Shown: piece after piece, positions 48,541-59,127 of the stretch
Numbering within the stretch: position 1 is the stretch's first letter
Layout of the letters: every line of letters begins with the position of its first letter
Program-made: the position numbers and the translations under genes
The notes under the pieces: model-generated
Told to the model about the DNA's origin: nothing
What the model saw: the letters and a program-made list of their open reading frames with translations, nothing else
Database searches by the model: none
Assembly: GCA_026120185.1 (NCBI GenBank)
Contig: JANUWF010001217.1
Span: forward strand, 3,084,001-3,148,000
Source of the DNA: Voacanga thouarsii
Taxonomy: Eukaryota; Streptophyta; Magnoliopsida; Gentianales; Apocynaceae
Direction: 5' to 3'
Length of the DNA: 64,000 nt

Positions 48541-49325
48541 TTAGGTAAGTCCATAGGTGCCCACCCCTATGGCGTTTAAGTGTCTCTTGAAGACTCTCTC
48601 AGTCAAAGGCTTGGTGAATGGATCTGCTAGATTGTTTTTTGAGGCAATATGTTCCACCACGACTTCCCGCCTCTGGATGAAATCCCGGATCAGGTGGTAC
48701 TTCCTCTCGATGTGTTTCCCCTTCTTGTGGTTCCGAGGTTCCTTAGATTGCGATACTGCTCCAGTGTTGTCGCAATACATCACAATCGGCCTGTCCTTAT
48801 GTGGTACGACTCCAAGTTCTGAAAGGAACTTCTGGAGCCAAATTGCTTCCTTGGACGCCTCCGAAGCTGCCACATACTCAACTTCCATGGTTGAGTCAGC
48901 GATACAAGACTGCTTGATACTCCTCCAGACAAGGTGAAGACATATCCACTAGTGGATTTTCTCTCATCCTTATCCGCCTGGAAGTCTGAGTCTGTGTATC
49001 CTGTAGGAACCAAATCATCAGCCCTGTAAACTAGCATATAATCTCTCGTTCCCTTGAGGTACTTAAGAATATACTTTACAGCTTGCCAATGAACCTCCCC
49101 TGGGTTTGACTGATATCTGCTAACTAAGCCTACGGCAAAGCAGATATCTGGCCTAGTACATAGCATTGCGTACATGAGACTTCCCATAGCCGAAGCGTAG
49201 GGAATCCTACTCATTCTGTCCTTTTCTTCTTGAGAATTAAGACAGTCCTTTGAAGAAAATGACAAGCCATGTCTACAAGGGATTAGAGCTCCCTTGCATG
49301 AGTCCATGCTGTACTTGGCCAGCAT
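48541..49325 (-). pseudogene. Copia RT C-terminus and RNase H
   Basis: Two overlapping frames cover the region. 49325-48780 gives ASAMGSLMYAMLCTRPDI, YLKGTRDYMLVY and GYTDSDFQADKDERKSTSGY, the connection and start of RNase H with its catalytic TDSD aspartate. 48888-48541 gives EVEYVAASEASKEAIWLQKF, IVMYCDNTGAVSQ and LADPFTKPL, the rest of RNase H. A frameshift near 48880-48920 separates them. The enzyme would remove the RNA strand during reverse transcription. Confidence 0.87.
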
Positions 49326-49409
49326 TTTGTCAATGTATGTTGCTTAGGATAACCCTAACATTCTCTGCTGCCTATTTCTAAGAAGCCTAATCCCGAGAAT
49401 GTAGCTGGC

Positions 49410-50038
49410 TTATCCCAAGTCCTTCATACTGAATTGACTAGATAGCCAAACCTTTGTAGATGATAATGTCCCTATATTATTTCCAATGAGTAGAATGTCA
49501 TCCACATATAGTACAAGAAAAATTACATTAATACCTTCAAGTTTCCTGTACACGCATGGTTCATCTTCATTTTGAATAAAACCATAAGACTTTACCGTCT
49601 CATCAAAATGAATGTTCCATACTCTCAATGCCTGCTTGAGTCCATAAATGGACTTCTTAAGCTTGCAAACCATATGTTCCTGGCCTTCAGCAATGAAGCC
49701 TTTCGGTTGGGACATATAGATGTATTCGCTAAGATGGCCATTTAAGAATGCCGTCTTAACATCCATTTGCCATATCTCATAATCATAGTGACATGCAATG
49801 GTAAGGAGGATGCGGATGGATTTAAGCATGGCTACCGGAAAAAAGGTTTCCTCATAGTCGATTCCCTCTTTTTGAGTATACCCTTTCGCACAAGCCTAGC
49901 TTTGAAGGTTTCCACCTTCCCATCTGCTCCCCTCTTTCTCTTGTACACCCACTTGCACCTAATGAGTTTTACCCCTTCAGGTGAAGCTACAAGATCCCAA
50001 ACCTGATTGAGGTACATAGACTCAATCTCGGCTTTCAT
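49410..50038 (-). pseudogene. Copia reverse transcriptase
   Basis: 50038-49832 encodes WDLVASPEGVKLIRCKWVYK, the conserved RT entry, then shifts frame. 49829-49410 carries DVKTAFLNGHL, SIYGLKQALRVW and the catalytic LYVDDILLIG. RT copies the element RNA into DNA in the virus-like particle. The frameshift between the pieces and the stop after SMKDLG inactivate it. Confidence 0.88.
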
Positions 50039-50139
50039 TGCTTCATGCCACAGATTTGCATCAGCATCAGTAATAGCCTCTTCGTATTAGTGGGGTCTTG
50101 TTTCTGATGGTCGGAGACCAGCTCAAAAGCTTCTCTAGT

Positions 50140-51255
50140 CTATCTATTTGGAACCATAGACACTCTCCCATTACGATGAGGCTCCACTTGCACAGGCTCT
50201 TGAGGTTGTGCCTCTTCTTGTTCCACAATCGGGTCAGAAGAAGTTGATTCCGTAGATAACTTCTCCTCAAGTTCCAACCTCGTAGAACCTTTAGTGGAAG
50301 TACTTTGATCATCTTCCAAGTATCTAGCATTGGTACTGACTAGCACCTTTTGCTCCTTAGGATGATAAAAGTAACATCCCTTTGTCCCTTTTGGATAAAT
50401 AACAAAATAGCACAATTCTGATCTCGGTTCCAACTTGTCTCCCTTGATCAGTACATAAGTTGGACAACCCCAAATCCAGAGATGATTCAGACCTGGCTTA
50501 CGCCCAATCCACATCTCATAGGGAGTTCTAGGTACTGACTTGGAAGGCACCAAGTTTAGAATATATGCCGCTGTCTCCAGAGCATATCCCCAAAAGGACA
50601 CTGGAAGAGTAGCATGAGATATCATGCTTCGGACCATTTCCATCAATGTTCTGTTCCTTCTCTCAGCTACTCCATTCTGCTGGGGTGTTCCTGGCGCAGA
50701 GAGTTGGGATACTATCCCATGATGTACCATGTAGTCCTTGAATTCACCTAAGAGGTACTCTCCACTACGATCTGATCGTAAGGTTTTGATTAATTTACCT
50801 GTCCGACGCTCCACTTCAGCCTTAAACTCCTTGAACTTGTCAAAAGAGTCAGACTTGCGTCTCATCAGATAAATGTAACCATACCTCGTACAATCATCCG
50901 TGAAAGTGATGAAGTACTCAAAACCTCCTTTAGCTAGTGTAGACAACAGACCACACACATTAGTGTGAACAAGACTCAACACCTCCTTGGCTCTATCCGC
51001 CTTTGGTGTAAATGACATTTTGGTCATCTTTCCCATTTGGCAGGATTCACACTGAGGTCAACTTTCCAATCTCAATGAGCCCAAAGGCCCATCATGGATT
51101 AGCCTCTGAATCTTAGTTGAGTTAATATGACCCAACCTTAGATGCCAAATGTATGAATCATTGATATTGGTCTTTCTCTTCTTAGTTAAAAGTTCAGACT
51201 GAGCGTTATTTGATTGGTTGTTAATAAGGTTTAAAAAGAATAGATTTCCATACAT
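50140..51255 (-). pseudogene. Copia integrase
   Basis: 51255-51058 holds the pre-integrase histidine part WHLRLGHINSTKIQ; after a stop, the core runs in one 298-aa frame (51036-50140). It shows [24 protein letters not shown] and [11 protein letters not shown], giving the second catalytic Asp and the Glu of the DDE triad. The first Asp, normally in a HTDVCGP-type block, reads HTNVCGL here, so the active site is mutated as well. Integrase would insert the cDNA into the host genome. Confidence 0.88.
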
Positions 51256-51321
51256 GTGCCCAGTACATAAAATTTCTCCATCTCTACTGATAGAAATACC
51301 AGAATGGAAAGATACAGAATA

Positions 51322-51564
51322 TCATTGATTAATAAGTTTTGCAATTGAAATCAAATTCTGACGAAAACCAAGTACATATAATATATCTTTTGGAATCACT
51401 ATCTTATTACAATAAAAAATAAGATCCAGCTCTCCTACTGCAAGGGCCCAGACTTGTGCTCTATTACTCACTCGAAGCCCATGTTTGCCCTTCTTGAGTC
51501 TTCTTATCTTTCTAAACCCTTGCAAGGAGTTACAAATATGATCAGTGGCTTCTGAATCAACAAT
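51322..51564 (-). pseudogene. Copia aspartic protease
   Basis: Immediately after the gag stop (51565-51567) the frame continues with IVDSEATDHICN, where the family has DSGATDH-type residues; the active-site glycine is replaced by glutamate. It continues to VLGFRQNLISIAKL, the usual end of the Copia protease region. Both the stop and the changed active site indicate an inactive enzyme. Confidence 0.78.
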
Positions 51565-52422
51565 CTAAGTGGAAGTTGATCCTACCATTAATATGGACTC
51601 TAGATAGAAAACATTACCTGTGGGGTTTTTCTTGGTTTGAAGATTTGGACACTCATTTTTCCAGTGTCCCTTCTTCCCACATTTGAAGCACTTACCCTTT
51701 GATTTATCATTGGGCTGGATCTTGGGTTGGGCTGCTGCATTCCCCTTCTTCCTCTTGAACTTTCTGGGTTTAGGCCCAGTTCTTGAGGAAGAAGCCTTAG
51801 CAATCATGGCCTTTAACTGCGGCTTTATGACCTTCTCCGCCATCTGGAGCTCCTTCATTAATTCAATCAAACTCATATTCAATTTGTTCATGTTATAGTT
51901 TAACTTGAACTGAGTGAAGTAACTCCGTAGAGATTCAAGAACCATGTCCACTTGGCTCACGGGGTCAATGACATCCCCTAAGATTTCTGCCTCCTCGAAA
52001 GTAGCAATCATCTTGAGCATATGCTCTCGGATTGATGCTCCCTCAGCCATCTTAGTGTTTATAATAGTTTGAAGAGCCTCCTGCCTTGCGGGCCGTCTCT
52101 TATCCGCGAACATAGTAGCCAATGATTGACTGATGTCATATGTAGAAGCCATGTGCTCGTGTTTTGACTGGAGCACATTAGACATAGAGGCTAACATATA
52201 GCAACGTGCCATTTCGTCAGCCTTCTTCCACGCCTTCTCAGCCTCTCGCTCTTCGGCGGTAGAACCTTCCCTGATAACAGGGCAGGTCTCGTAAATGACA
52301 TACTTATACTCTTCGGCTGTGAGTATTATGTCCAGGTTCCTTTTCCAATCTACATAGTTTGGACCCGTTAACTTATTCTCCCTGAGAATAACAACCAATG
52401 GACTAAAAGAACCTCCCACCAT
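51565..52422 (-). CDS. Copia gag
   Basis: One intact frame encodes 285 aa from ATG at 52422. It opens LRENKLTGPNYVDWKRNLDI, the Copia gag (UBN2-like) start, continues with MSNVLQSKHEHMASTYDI and an alpha-helical middle, then a lysine-rich region (KPRKFKRKKGN) and the CCHC zinc knuckle CFKCGKKGHWKNEC near the C-terminus (about residues 240-253). Gag forms the virus-like particle and packages the element RNA. A stop at 51565 separates it from protease; in Copia elements gag and pol are normally one frame, so this stop is probably a mutation. As the only intact frame, it could still supply particles to other copies. Confidence 0.88.
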   Translation of the reverse strand: MVGGSFSPLVVILRENKLTGPNYVDWKRNLDIILTAEEYKYVIYETCPVIREGSTAEEREAEKAWKKADEMARCYMLASMSNVLQSKHEHMASTYDISQSLATMFADKRRPARQEALQTIINTKMAEGASIREHMLKMIATFEEAEILGDVIDPVSQVDMVLESLRSYFTQFKLNYNMNKLNMSLIELMKELQMAEKVIKPQLKAMIAKASSSRTGPKPRKFKRKKGNAAAQPKIQPNDKSKGKCFKCGKKGHWKNECPNLQTKKNPTGNVFYLESILMVGSTST

Positions 52423-54094
52423 TTCTGAAAATCGAAAAATAAAAGAAAGAATTTAGTTCGTGAAAACAAAATGAAATTTTTGTGCACTAAAAATAATTTG
52501 GCTCTTAGGAAAAACTGACATAGCTTCTTAGAAAGGTTAACAGTTTCCTAAGCTAAGTGTAATAACCAGCACAAATTAATTTCCCTTCTAGGTAATGACT
52601 AGAGGATAACTCCATCGTGGGATGGCCGTTTCCTCTCATTTCCTATGGACATACCTCGCACTATGATCTCCAACGTGGGTCGGTCGATCATAGTACGTGC
52701 CCCAGGTTATTAATTATATCCTTCCATTAGATCTAGATCTTTGTGGTATCCCCATCCTATACGGGTTTACTCCCAGGGTGACGCGAGGGGACCCACGATC
52801 TCTAATGAGGACCGTGATGCAAGTCGTGAGGCCGTTGGAACCCCTCTCCCACTTAATCTTTTAAAATAAAGGTTTTTTCTGGAAAATATCCTTTTGAAAT
52901 TTCCATTAAGTTTTTCTTAACTCAAAAATAAAATATCCAAGTCCATTAAAATCTCTATGTCAAGGCTTATATCCTTTGAGAGATTTCTCCATGGACTAAT
53001 TTTATTTAAGTTAAAACTTAATGATTTCAAAAATTTTCCAATTAAAACTTTCTAGAGACTTTAGTCTCAAGTTTATTTGACAAAATTATTATTTTTTAGT
53101 CCAAAACAAAACAAAATGGCTCTCCATTTTAATTTACAAAAATATCTAAATCCAATATATTTTCTATGTCAAGGATTAAATTCTTTAAGAAAATATTCAA
53201 GGATTAATTTTTGTACAAATTAAAATAATCATTTAATTTTTGAAAAAAAATATTTTTCTTGTAAAAAATGTTCCCAAAGACTTTGGTCTTTGAGAAAAAG
53301 CACACTTAGGTACACACAAAAAAATAGCATGCTCAAAACAGTAAACATTTTCATACTTTTCTATTTTTTAAACTTAAATGCACAAATAATAGAATTAAAC
53401 ACATTAATTAATTAATTAATGATATTGTTTAATCCTAAAATCCCTTACTAATATTTTTCATGCAAATATATTCCAAGAATATAAAATATTGCAAAATATT
53501 AACTTCGCCTGGTATGGGACCCAAAACGAAAAAGGAAAGAAAAAAATAAAAAAAATTGCAAAAAATAGCTGGCGGTCCACGTGCACCCGATGCACCGGAT
53601 TCGCGCCTGAATGGCCTGCGGTCCATTGTTGCTCCGGTGCACCGCACGCACTAGATCACACTCCAGCCGCAACCCGTGGAGCCGACCCGCGCCCGCTTCA
53701 CCTCTGCTGCCGACCTGAGCAAGATCCGCGCATGGACCCGTTTCGCCTCCTCGGTGCACCGTTGACCGGCGCCCCAATTGCAATGTCAATTGCAAATTTT
53801 GCAATTGAAAACGGCTTGGATTTCAATCAATTGGCTCGGCTCCAGCGGCCCCAGCGACACGGCTTGTGACATAACAACGAAGGCGGCTCGGCTCGCGGCT
53901 CGGCTCCTCTTCACGGCTTAGGAATAGTGCCTTCTTTTTCGTTTTTTTCTTCCACACGAAAACTTCACAGATTCTTCTGCGTTTTTCTGCTGCTTCTTTC
54001 TACGGCCTCTTTGGACATTTTTACTTACAAAAAACTCATCCAAATCAAAACCATATTTGCCTATACCCTTCAAATTGGGTTTACACGATGTTCT

Positions 54095-54129
<35 letters not shown>

Positions 54130-54260
54130 ACAGTAGCCTATACTTCCACTGTGAAGCTTACACATCCACCTATCCCATATCAAAACAGCGAATGATCACA
54201 TGTATACTCATCTTCTCCATTTTTATTAAGTATCATGCTCCCTATGTTGATCATAGAACC
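52423..54260 (-). other. Long Copia leader with GC-rich island and poly-A tract
   Basis: The stretch between gag and the primer-binding site is 1.8 kb, long for a Copia element. About 53570-53920 is strikingly GC-rich (ctggcggtccacgtgcaccc, gtggagccgacccgcgcccg) compared with the AT-rich surroundings. A run of about 29 A sits at 54098-54126. Open frames here (for example 53489-53869) lie in the GC-rich part and show no recognised domain. It may be a packaging or translation-control leader, or captured host sequence. Confidence 0.5.
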
Positions 54261-54276
54261 ATTGGTTCTGATACCA
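54261..54276 (-). promoter_or_regulatory. Primer-binding site of the 2-kb-LTR Copia
   Basis: On the element strand it reads TGGTATCAGAACCAAT, the common Copia initiator-tRNA-Met primer-binding sequence, three bases inside the 5' LTR. It fixes the element's orientation as minus. Confidence 0.85.
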
Positions 54277-54279
54277 CAT

Positions 54280-56310
54280 TAAGGGACCGGAAAACAGAGG
54301 GTAGTATGCAGTTACAGGAAAAATCAAAGAAAAAAAACCGCAAGCCTTAAAGGCCACACGGAAGTGTGAAGATCATACCTTTGTACTCCTTTAGCCTTTT
54401 AGGTTGAGTAGAAGTGGACTGAACGACGGGAATCGCTTTGCCTTGCCCACTTGAAGAAGCTTCCGGTTGAAAACCCGCTAGCCTCCTACTTCGCTTTGTT
54501 TGCATGAACGCCAAGCCTTTCAGCTCTCAGAATATTCCTCTGCCCAACCTCTAGTCGGTGAACACACCAGTGAAGAAGAACGGTCTCAAATCTCATTGGT
54601 TCTCTTGCTATTGGTTAGCAAAGCTCCAAGGAGAAAACAGAGAAGAGGGAGGCGTGAGAGACAGAGAGAGACCTACGTGAGTCTCTTGTTTGGCAAGGGA
54701 GATTAGGGTTTTTTTTCACTAGAGACTTGTTTATTGGTTAGCCAAAACTGGGACTCAAATATCTAATAAACATATCCCCCGGATATCAAATTTTAAACAC
54801 CCGAATGTTATCCTGAGAATGAGTTTGGCTTAACCCTAAACTCTTCTTAACCGTATCTGGAAAAAACCCTAAGGTCCAAGCTATTGGGCCGGAAAAATAT
54901 TTATTATTTCTCTTGGACCCAAAAGGCCCAAAATAATAAACATCAATTATTTATTTCCTGGGCTTATATAAATAATCCAATAAATAATTAATGAGTCTAA
55001 ATGAATCAAAATAATTAATCTTTAATTATTTATTTCTTGAGCCTATATAAATAACCCAATAAATAATTAAACATTAATTATTTCCCTTAGTTTAAGCCCA
55101 GGTTAATTTCCTAATTATTCATACTGGACCTAGGCCCTAAATAATTAATTAATCAAGTAAACTAGATAATTAATTTCTCTTAACTCATATTTTATTTTAT
55201 TTATTTATTTTATTCCAGTCTAATAATAAATTAGACATCCTGAATAAAATAAAATAAAATAAAATAAAATAAAATCCTTTTGAACTGAGACCAATTCCTC
55301 AACCCAAAATTAGTTAGGACTTACGGGCTATTCCGAGGACCAAAAAGACACATCGCATTGGCTGCTAAAATGACCAAAATACCCCTGCTATATAAATAGC
55401 TATATTTTGCATTTTAAATATTTTATAATATCACCATAAGGAAATATTGACCCCAAGGACAATACTGCATTAGCAAAGTCTCTGGCCTACAGGTGAAATG
55501 ACTAAAATACTCCTCTACACATCGCTGTATATTTAGAGAGGAAGAAGTGTACCAACACCCTTCTAAATGACATCTACCATCTTTAGGCTTCTAGTCCAAT
55601 GATCCACGACTTCCTGGAGTGTTTCCGCTTTCCAAGGGAGCTACCCTAAAGCAAACATCCAAGTCATGATTCCCAGGGCCCTGGACATTTTAGACCATTC
55701 GGACAACCACAAGGGGCGATATAGTGCAGAAACTATCTTGTACAAGTCTGTCTTAACTAACTAGTTACATATACCCAATACACAAGTATATTAGTTCTAC
55801 TATAGAACCTCAACTATAGCATATCAAAGCATATGCTTCCAGCTTCGTCAGACCACCAACTCATACTCAAGTCGTAGAGTACTAGTCCACGCTGTAGCGG
55901 TAGTAGTCTAGGTTTCTATCATATAGTACTTTTAGAAACCACTACTACAGGTCCTGTTCTACGTATTCGAAATACGCTTATGTCATGAAGTGAGTGGACT
56001 ACTTACTGGCTAAAGGTAAGCCATTCCTCATTTGGAATTCATAACATAATAACCTAAATATGATGAGATTCTCAGTCTCATCAATAGGTTAAGAACAAAT
56101 GTTTATGTGTTAAATAACCCGTGATCCATACCTTACTGTGAAAGACCACTATTCAGTGGATCACTTATTTAAACACAATGGGTCTATTCCAAATGAAAAT
56201 CGTGCACAAACAAAAAGTAAATTTACAAACAATTTCTGAAAATAAATTCTTTTATTAAAATATTCGATTTTACATCAGAAACCTAGTCTAAGAAGGCATA
56301 CAATCCAATA
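54280..56310 (-). repeat. 5' LTR of the 2-kb-LTR Copia
   Basis: This 2031-bp LTR is nearly identical to 46496-48518, differing by scattered substitutions and a longer aaaat run near 55240-55275. It starts taagggaccgg and ends caatccaata on the plus strand (terminal bases mutated relative to TG...CA), followed by the GTAAG duplication. Confidence 0.9.
54347..54505 (-). CDS. LTR-encoded small ORF (copy 2)
   Basis: This 52-aa ORF is the same length as copy 1 in the other LTR. It begins MQTKRSRRLAGFQPEASSSG and ends FTLPCGL. The differences between copies 1 and 2 are a few substitutions without frame damage. It lies in the transcribed part of the 5' LTR, ahead of the primer-binding site. Confidence 0.4.
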   Translation of the reverse strand: MQTKRSRRLAGFQPEASSSGQGKAIPVVQSTSTQPKRLKEYKGMIFTLPCGL

Positions 56311-56315
56311 GTAAG

Positions 56316-57215
56316 TGGAGCTATAGGAATTATTACCTTATCGTCCATTGCCTATAAATGCAGCTTGTTCTAACGATTCTTGTGATGACTCCATGTTTTG
56401 GCACTCATTATTTGTATGCCCCTCCCCACAAAAGTTATAACTTACACTCATTACCTATCCGTGGGAAGGAGACATCACCATTTGCTCCATCCTCTGTGTT
56501 AGTGCCTCCACTTTGTCCTCCAAAGCCACCATTGCATTCACCTTTTGTACACCATAAACATGAGCCATTGACGATGAACTCCCCCAAGCATAGTTGTTTG
56601 TTGCAAAATTTTCAATCAAATCAAATACCTCCTCCGGAGTTTTAGAATTAATGGAGCTTCCTATAGATGCATCAACCAATTGCCAAGTAGAAAAACTTAA
56701 CCCACTATGAAAAATTTGCATTTGCATGCCTAACTCGAACCCATGATGAGGACACTTTCTAAATATCTCCTTAAACCTCTCCCAACACTCATAAAGATTT
56801 TCAAATTCTAACTATTATAAGGCAAAAATATTGGTCCTAAGCTTGGATGTTCTAGTTGGGGGAAAGTATTTTGCCAAAAAAATTTCAGCTAAAACGTTTC
56901 AAGTAGTGATAGATCCGGCTGGCAAAGATTTTAATCAAGATTTCACTTTATCTATCAAAGAAAAGGAAAAAAGCCTTAGTTTGATGGCAGCCTCAGAAAC
57001 ACCATTCATTTTAAAAGTGTCACAGATTTCTAAAAAGCTCGCAAGGTGAGCATTGGGATCTTTTTCAGGTATCCCGTCAAATTGTATCATGTTTTGGATC
57101 ATTTAGATTATGTTGGGCTTTATTTCAAAGTTATTAGCCTCTATCCTAGGTCTTGTAATACTCTAACCCGTACCCGAGATTGCGGGTTTCACAAAATCAT
57201 CCATAATCTGCCTGT
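56316..57215 (-). pseudogene. Gypsy gag, 5' part
   Basis: Read on the minus strand it gives NNFEIKPNII, then [70 protein letters not shown] and FHSGLSFSTWQLVDASIG, followed by SKTPEEVFDLIENFATNNY. This is the retrotransposon gag (UBN2/RTV-gag type) of Athila/Tat-like elements. Several tryptophan or glutamine codons have become stops. The segment ends at the GTAAG duplication and resumes beyond the Copia element at 46495. Confidence 0.85.
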
Positions 57216-57590
57216 TAATTCTACCATTGTTGGGTTGATTCACCTCCATGTATTTTCTTACCCTTTTGCTTACAACCTTTCGAACCTTTGTGAGGGTTCT
57301 CTTGATCTTAGGATCAAAATTTACTATGTTGGCTTTGGATCGTTAGATCATATACTAAGGGTAAGGTCTACAGAAGATAGTGAAATTATAGAATTTACAA
57401 GTTAGATAGTTAGTACATATTCACAAAGTAAGTTAGAAAAACTACAATATGTAGGGACACTAAAGTACAAGTATACAAAAAAATAAAATATAGCCCCTAT
57501 TCATACAAGGAACATATATACATATTTACATATAGACATATAAACATATAAATATGGTTAAATCAATAAAATCTAAACTTTCATGATATT

Positions 57591-57614
57591 GTTCCCTGAC
57601 AACGACGTCAAAAA
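57591..57614 (-). promoter_or_regulatory. Primer-binding site of the Gypsy element
   Basis: On the element strand it reads tttttgacgtcgttgtcagg, a mutated version of the ttggcgccgttgccgggga signature typical of Athila/Tat plant Gypsy elements. It lies 2 bp inside the 5' LTR and confirms minus orientation. Confidence 0.75.
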
Positions 57615-57616
57615 CT

Positions 57617-59029
57617 TGATGCATAAATTTTGGATGTATAAAAATCATCAAATTTAAATTCATATCTTAGTTAAGTGTTAATTAAAACATTAATCTCAAA
57701 ATACACATACGAGCAAAGTATACTCCTCGCAAGTATAGAATAGAGAATTAATGAGTTTCGATCCTCAAAAGAATAAGTACACACTAATCACTTTTCATTC
57801 ATTGTTTAACCGATCCAAATAAAGTGAGAAAATAAGAAAAAAGAAAATAAAGAAATATATACAACTCAAGGATATGAAAATATGCAATTAGACAAATTTT
57901 TTTTGAAAATATGATAATGAATCACTTAGTCAATATCATAATCAATTATTATCTTAGTCTCATGAAGGATTTAAAATAGACCCACTTCGTTTACAATCCA
58001 TGAAATCACTATCTTCTGGTTAAATTAGTGAATATATTCCGTCTCAACCAATTTACCCAAAAGATGCATTAAAATCAATCTTTACATAAACCCCTATATT
58101 CTAGGTGATTTAAAACACGAAATTAGTCAATGAATCCAGATTATAGGAATCATCAACTAACCTTTGATTACTTATGTTCGAGATAATTAACCCATTTTTC
58201 AAGCAAGTTAAGAGATAACAATCTTGAAATTAATTAATTGAAGTCATTACTAACCCCTTTTTCAAGCAAGTTAATAACAAAGATCAATCAACCAACTCCT
58301 TAAGCAAAACAAGTAATCAAATACCAAGAACAATAATCAATTGATCAAAAGACTAAATTATTTAATAAATCATGAATCCCAAAAATAATTTCAAATTATA
58401 AAGAAAATATTAAATACATAATTATTTAAGGAAAAGAAAACAAAAGTAAAGGAAAACACTTATAGACAAGCCTCTTTCTTCTTCATTAAAAACTCTCTTG
58501 AATAACCCTCATTGAATGGTGAATTTCTCCTCTTTTGAGTTATTGAAATTTTTGATCTTGGATTCACTCTCAATCTCTTGTGTTTTTTCTTGATTTTATA
58601 GGCTTCTTTGATGCCAAATTCGTTGCTTGAGGAGTCTTGGCTGAGTAGGAATTGAAAAATATCAAAATTTTTGAAAAATTACTAAATTCGTGCACATAAT
58701 TTTCTTGCTCCAAAGCAGATCTGGCCCTGGGTCACTTTGATCCACCTGACGCTAGGTGTGTTTTGTTTTTCTTTGAGTTTTGCTCTGTTTTTTCTTTGCT
58801 TGGACCAGAAGAGACCTGGCACCTAATCCACTTACCAGTCTTGGCGACAGTGTGTGTCTGGAAAATTCTCCTTTTGTTTGAAATCAATTTAGATCTACAC
58901 AAATTTGTCAAAAATACTTTTTACAAGCAAAATGTCAAATAGGAAAGAATATACCTAGTTATTACAACAAAAATATCTCAATTTAATCTTAAATAATTAG
59001 AAAAATAGTGATGATTTTAGTCTTTATCA
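57617..59029 (-). repeat. 5' LTR of the gag-only Gypsy element
   Basis: This 1413-bp LTR is the direct-repeat partner of 37308-38741. The GC-rich ctggcgccagg palindrome of the partner is decayed here (cacctgacgctaggtg at about 58745). Confidence 0.85.
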
Positions 59030-59127
59030 GTGTGTCTCCATGTGCTTTTGTTTCTTGCAACAGTGCACCAGGAATTTTGAAACTTTAAGGTCATCATTGC
59101 CCGAGAACAAAAGCGGTATCCGGAAAA
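59030..59127. other. Remnant of captured sequence right of the Gypsy element
   Basis: About 100 bp lie between the Gypsy LTR and the right inverted repeat. They should continue the sequence that ends at 37307 and may be part of the captured gene. No domain is recognisable. Confidence 0.4.

Larger units (their letters stand above)
46496..56310 (-). mobile_element. Full-length Copia element with 2-kb LTRs
   Basis: The element spans 9.8 kb. LTRs lie at 46496-48518 and 54280-56310, with a perfect GTAAG duplication outside. It reads on the minus strand. The primer-binding site (54261-54276) reads TGGTATCAGAACCAAT, matching the initiator-tRNA-Met class. The polypurine tract gtgagagat lies just inside the left LTR. 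Domains run in Copia order: gag, protease, integrase, RT, RNase H. Gag is intact. Pol is broken by an in-frame stop before protease and by frameshifts in integrase-RT. The LTRs differ at only a few percent of positions by eye, making this the youngest complete insertion here. Long LTRs and a leader of 1.8 kb make it larger than the usual 5-kb Copia. Confidence 0.93.
37308..59029 (-). mobile_element. Gypsy-type LTR element, gag only, heavily nested
   Basis: Direct repeats of about 1.4 kb (37308-38741 and 57617-59029) begin TGATRCATAAATTTTG and end TATCA. On the minus strand, the primer-binding region next to the right LTR (57591-57614) reads like the gacgtcgttgtcaggga class, close to the ggcgccgttgccgggga signature of Athila/Tat-type plant Gypsy elements. 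A polypurine tract (aagtgtaggggaat) precedes the left LTR. Without later insertions the interior is about 5.3-5.4 kb: gag (57215-56316 and 46495-46200) and a plant-transposon-protein ORF, but no protease, RT, RNase H or integrase. Flanking pentamers (ttatg at 37303 and gtgtg at 59030) do not match, so its duplication is decayed or the edges have changed. Confidence 0.85.

Noticed and set aside
48557..48937. Plus-strand frame of 126 codons
   Set aside because: It is the complement of the Copia RNase H region; no independent signature.
53489..53869. Plus-strand frame of 126 codons and a minus-strand frame (53499-53804) in the GC-rich island
   Set aside because: GC-rich sequence has few stop codons on both strands, so overlapping frames are expected; no motif or hydrophobic pattern supports a protein.
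54098..54126. Poly-A run as the tail of a LINE or processed gene copy
   Set aside because: It is inside the Copia leader next to the primer-binding site, with no LINE or gene sequence beside it.
37303..59034. A 5-bp target-site duplication for the Gypsy element (ttatg and gtgtg)
   Set aside because: Only three of five bases agree; treated as decayed or not identified rather than claimed.
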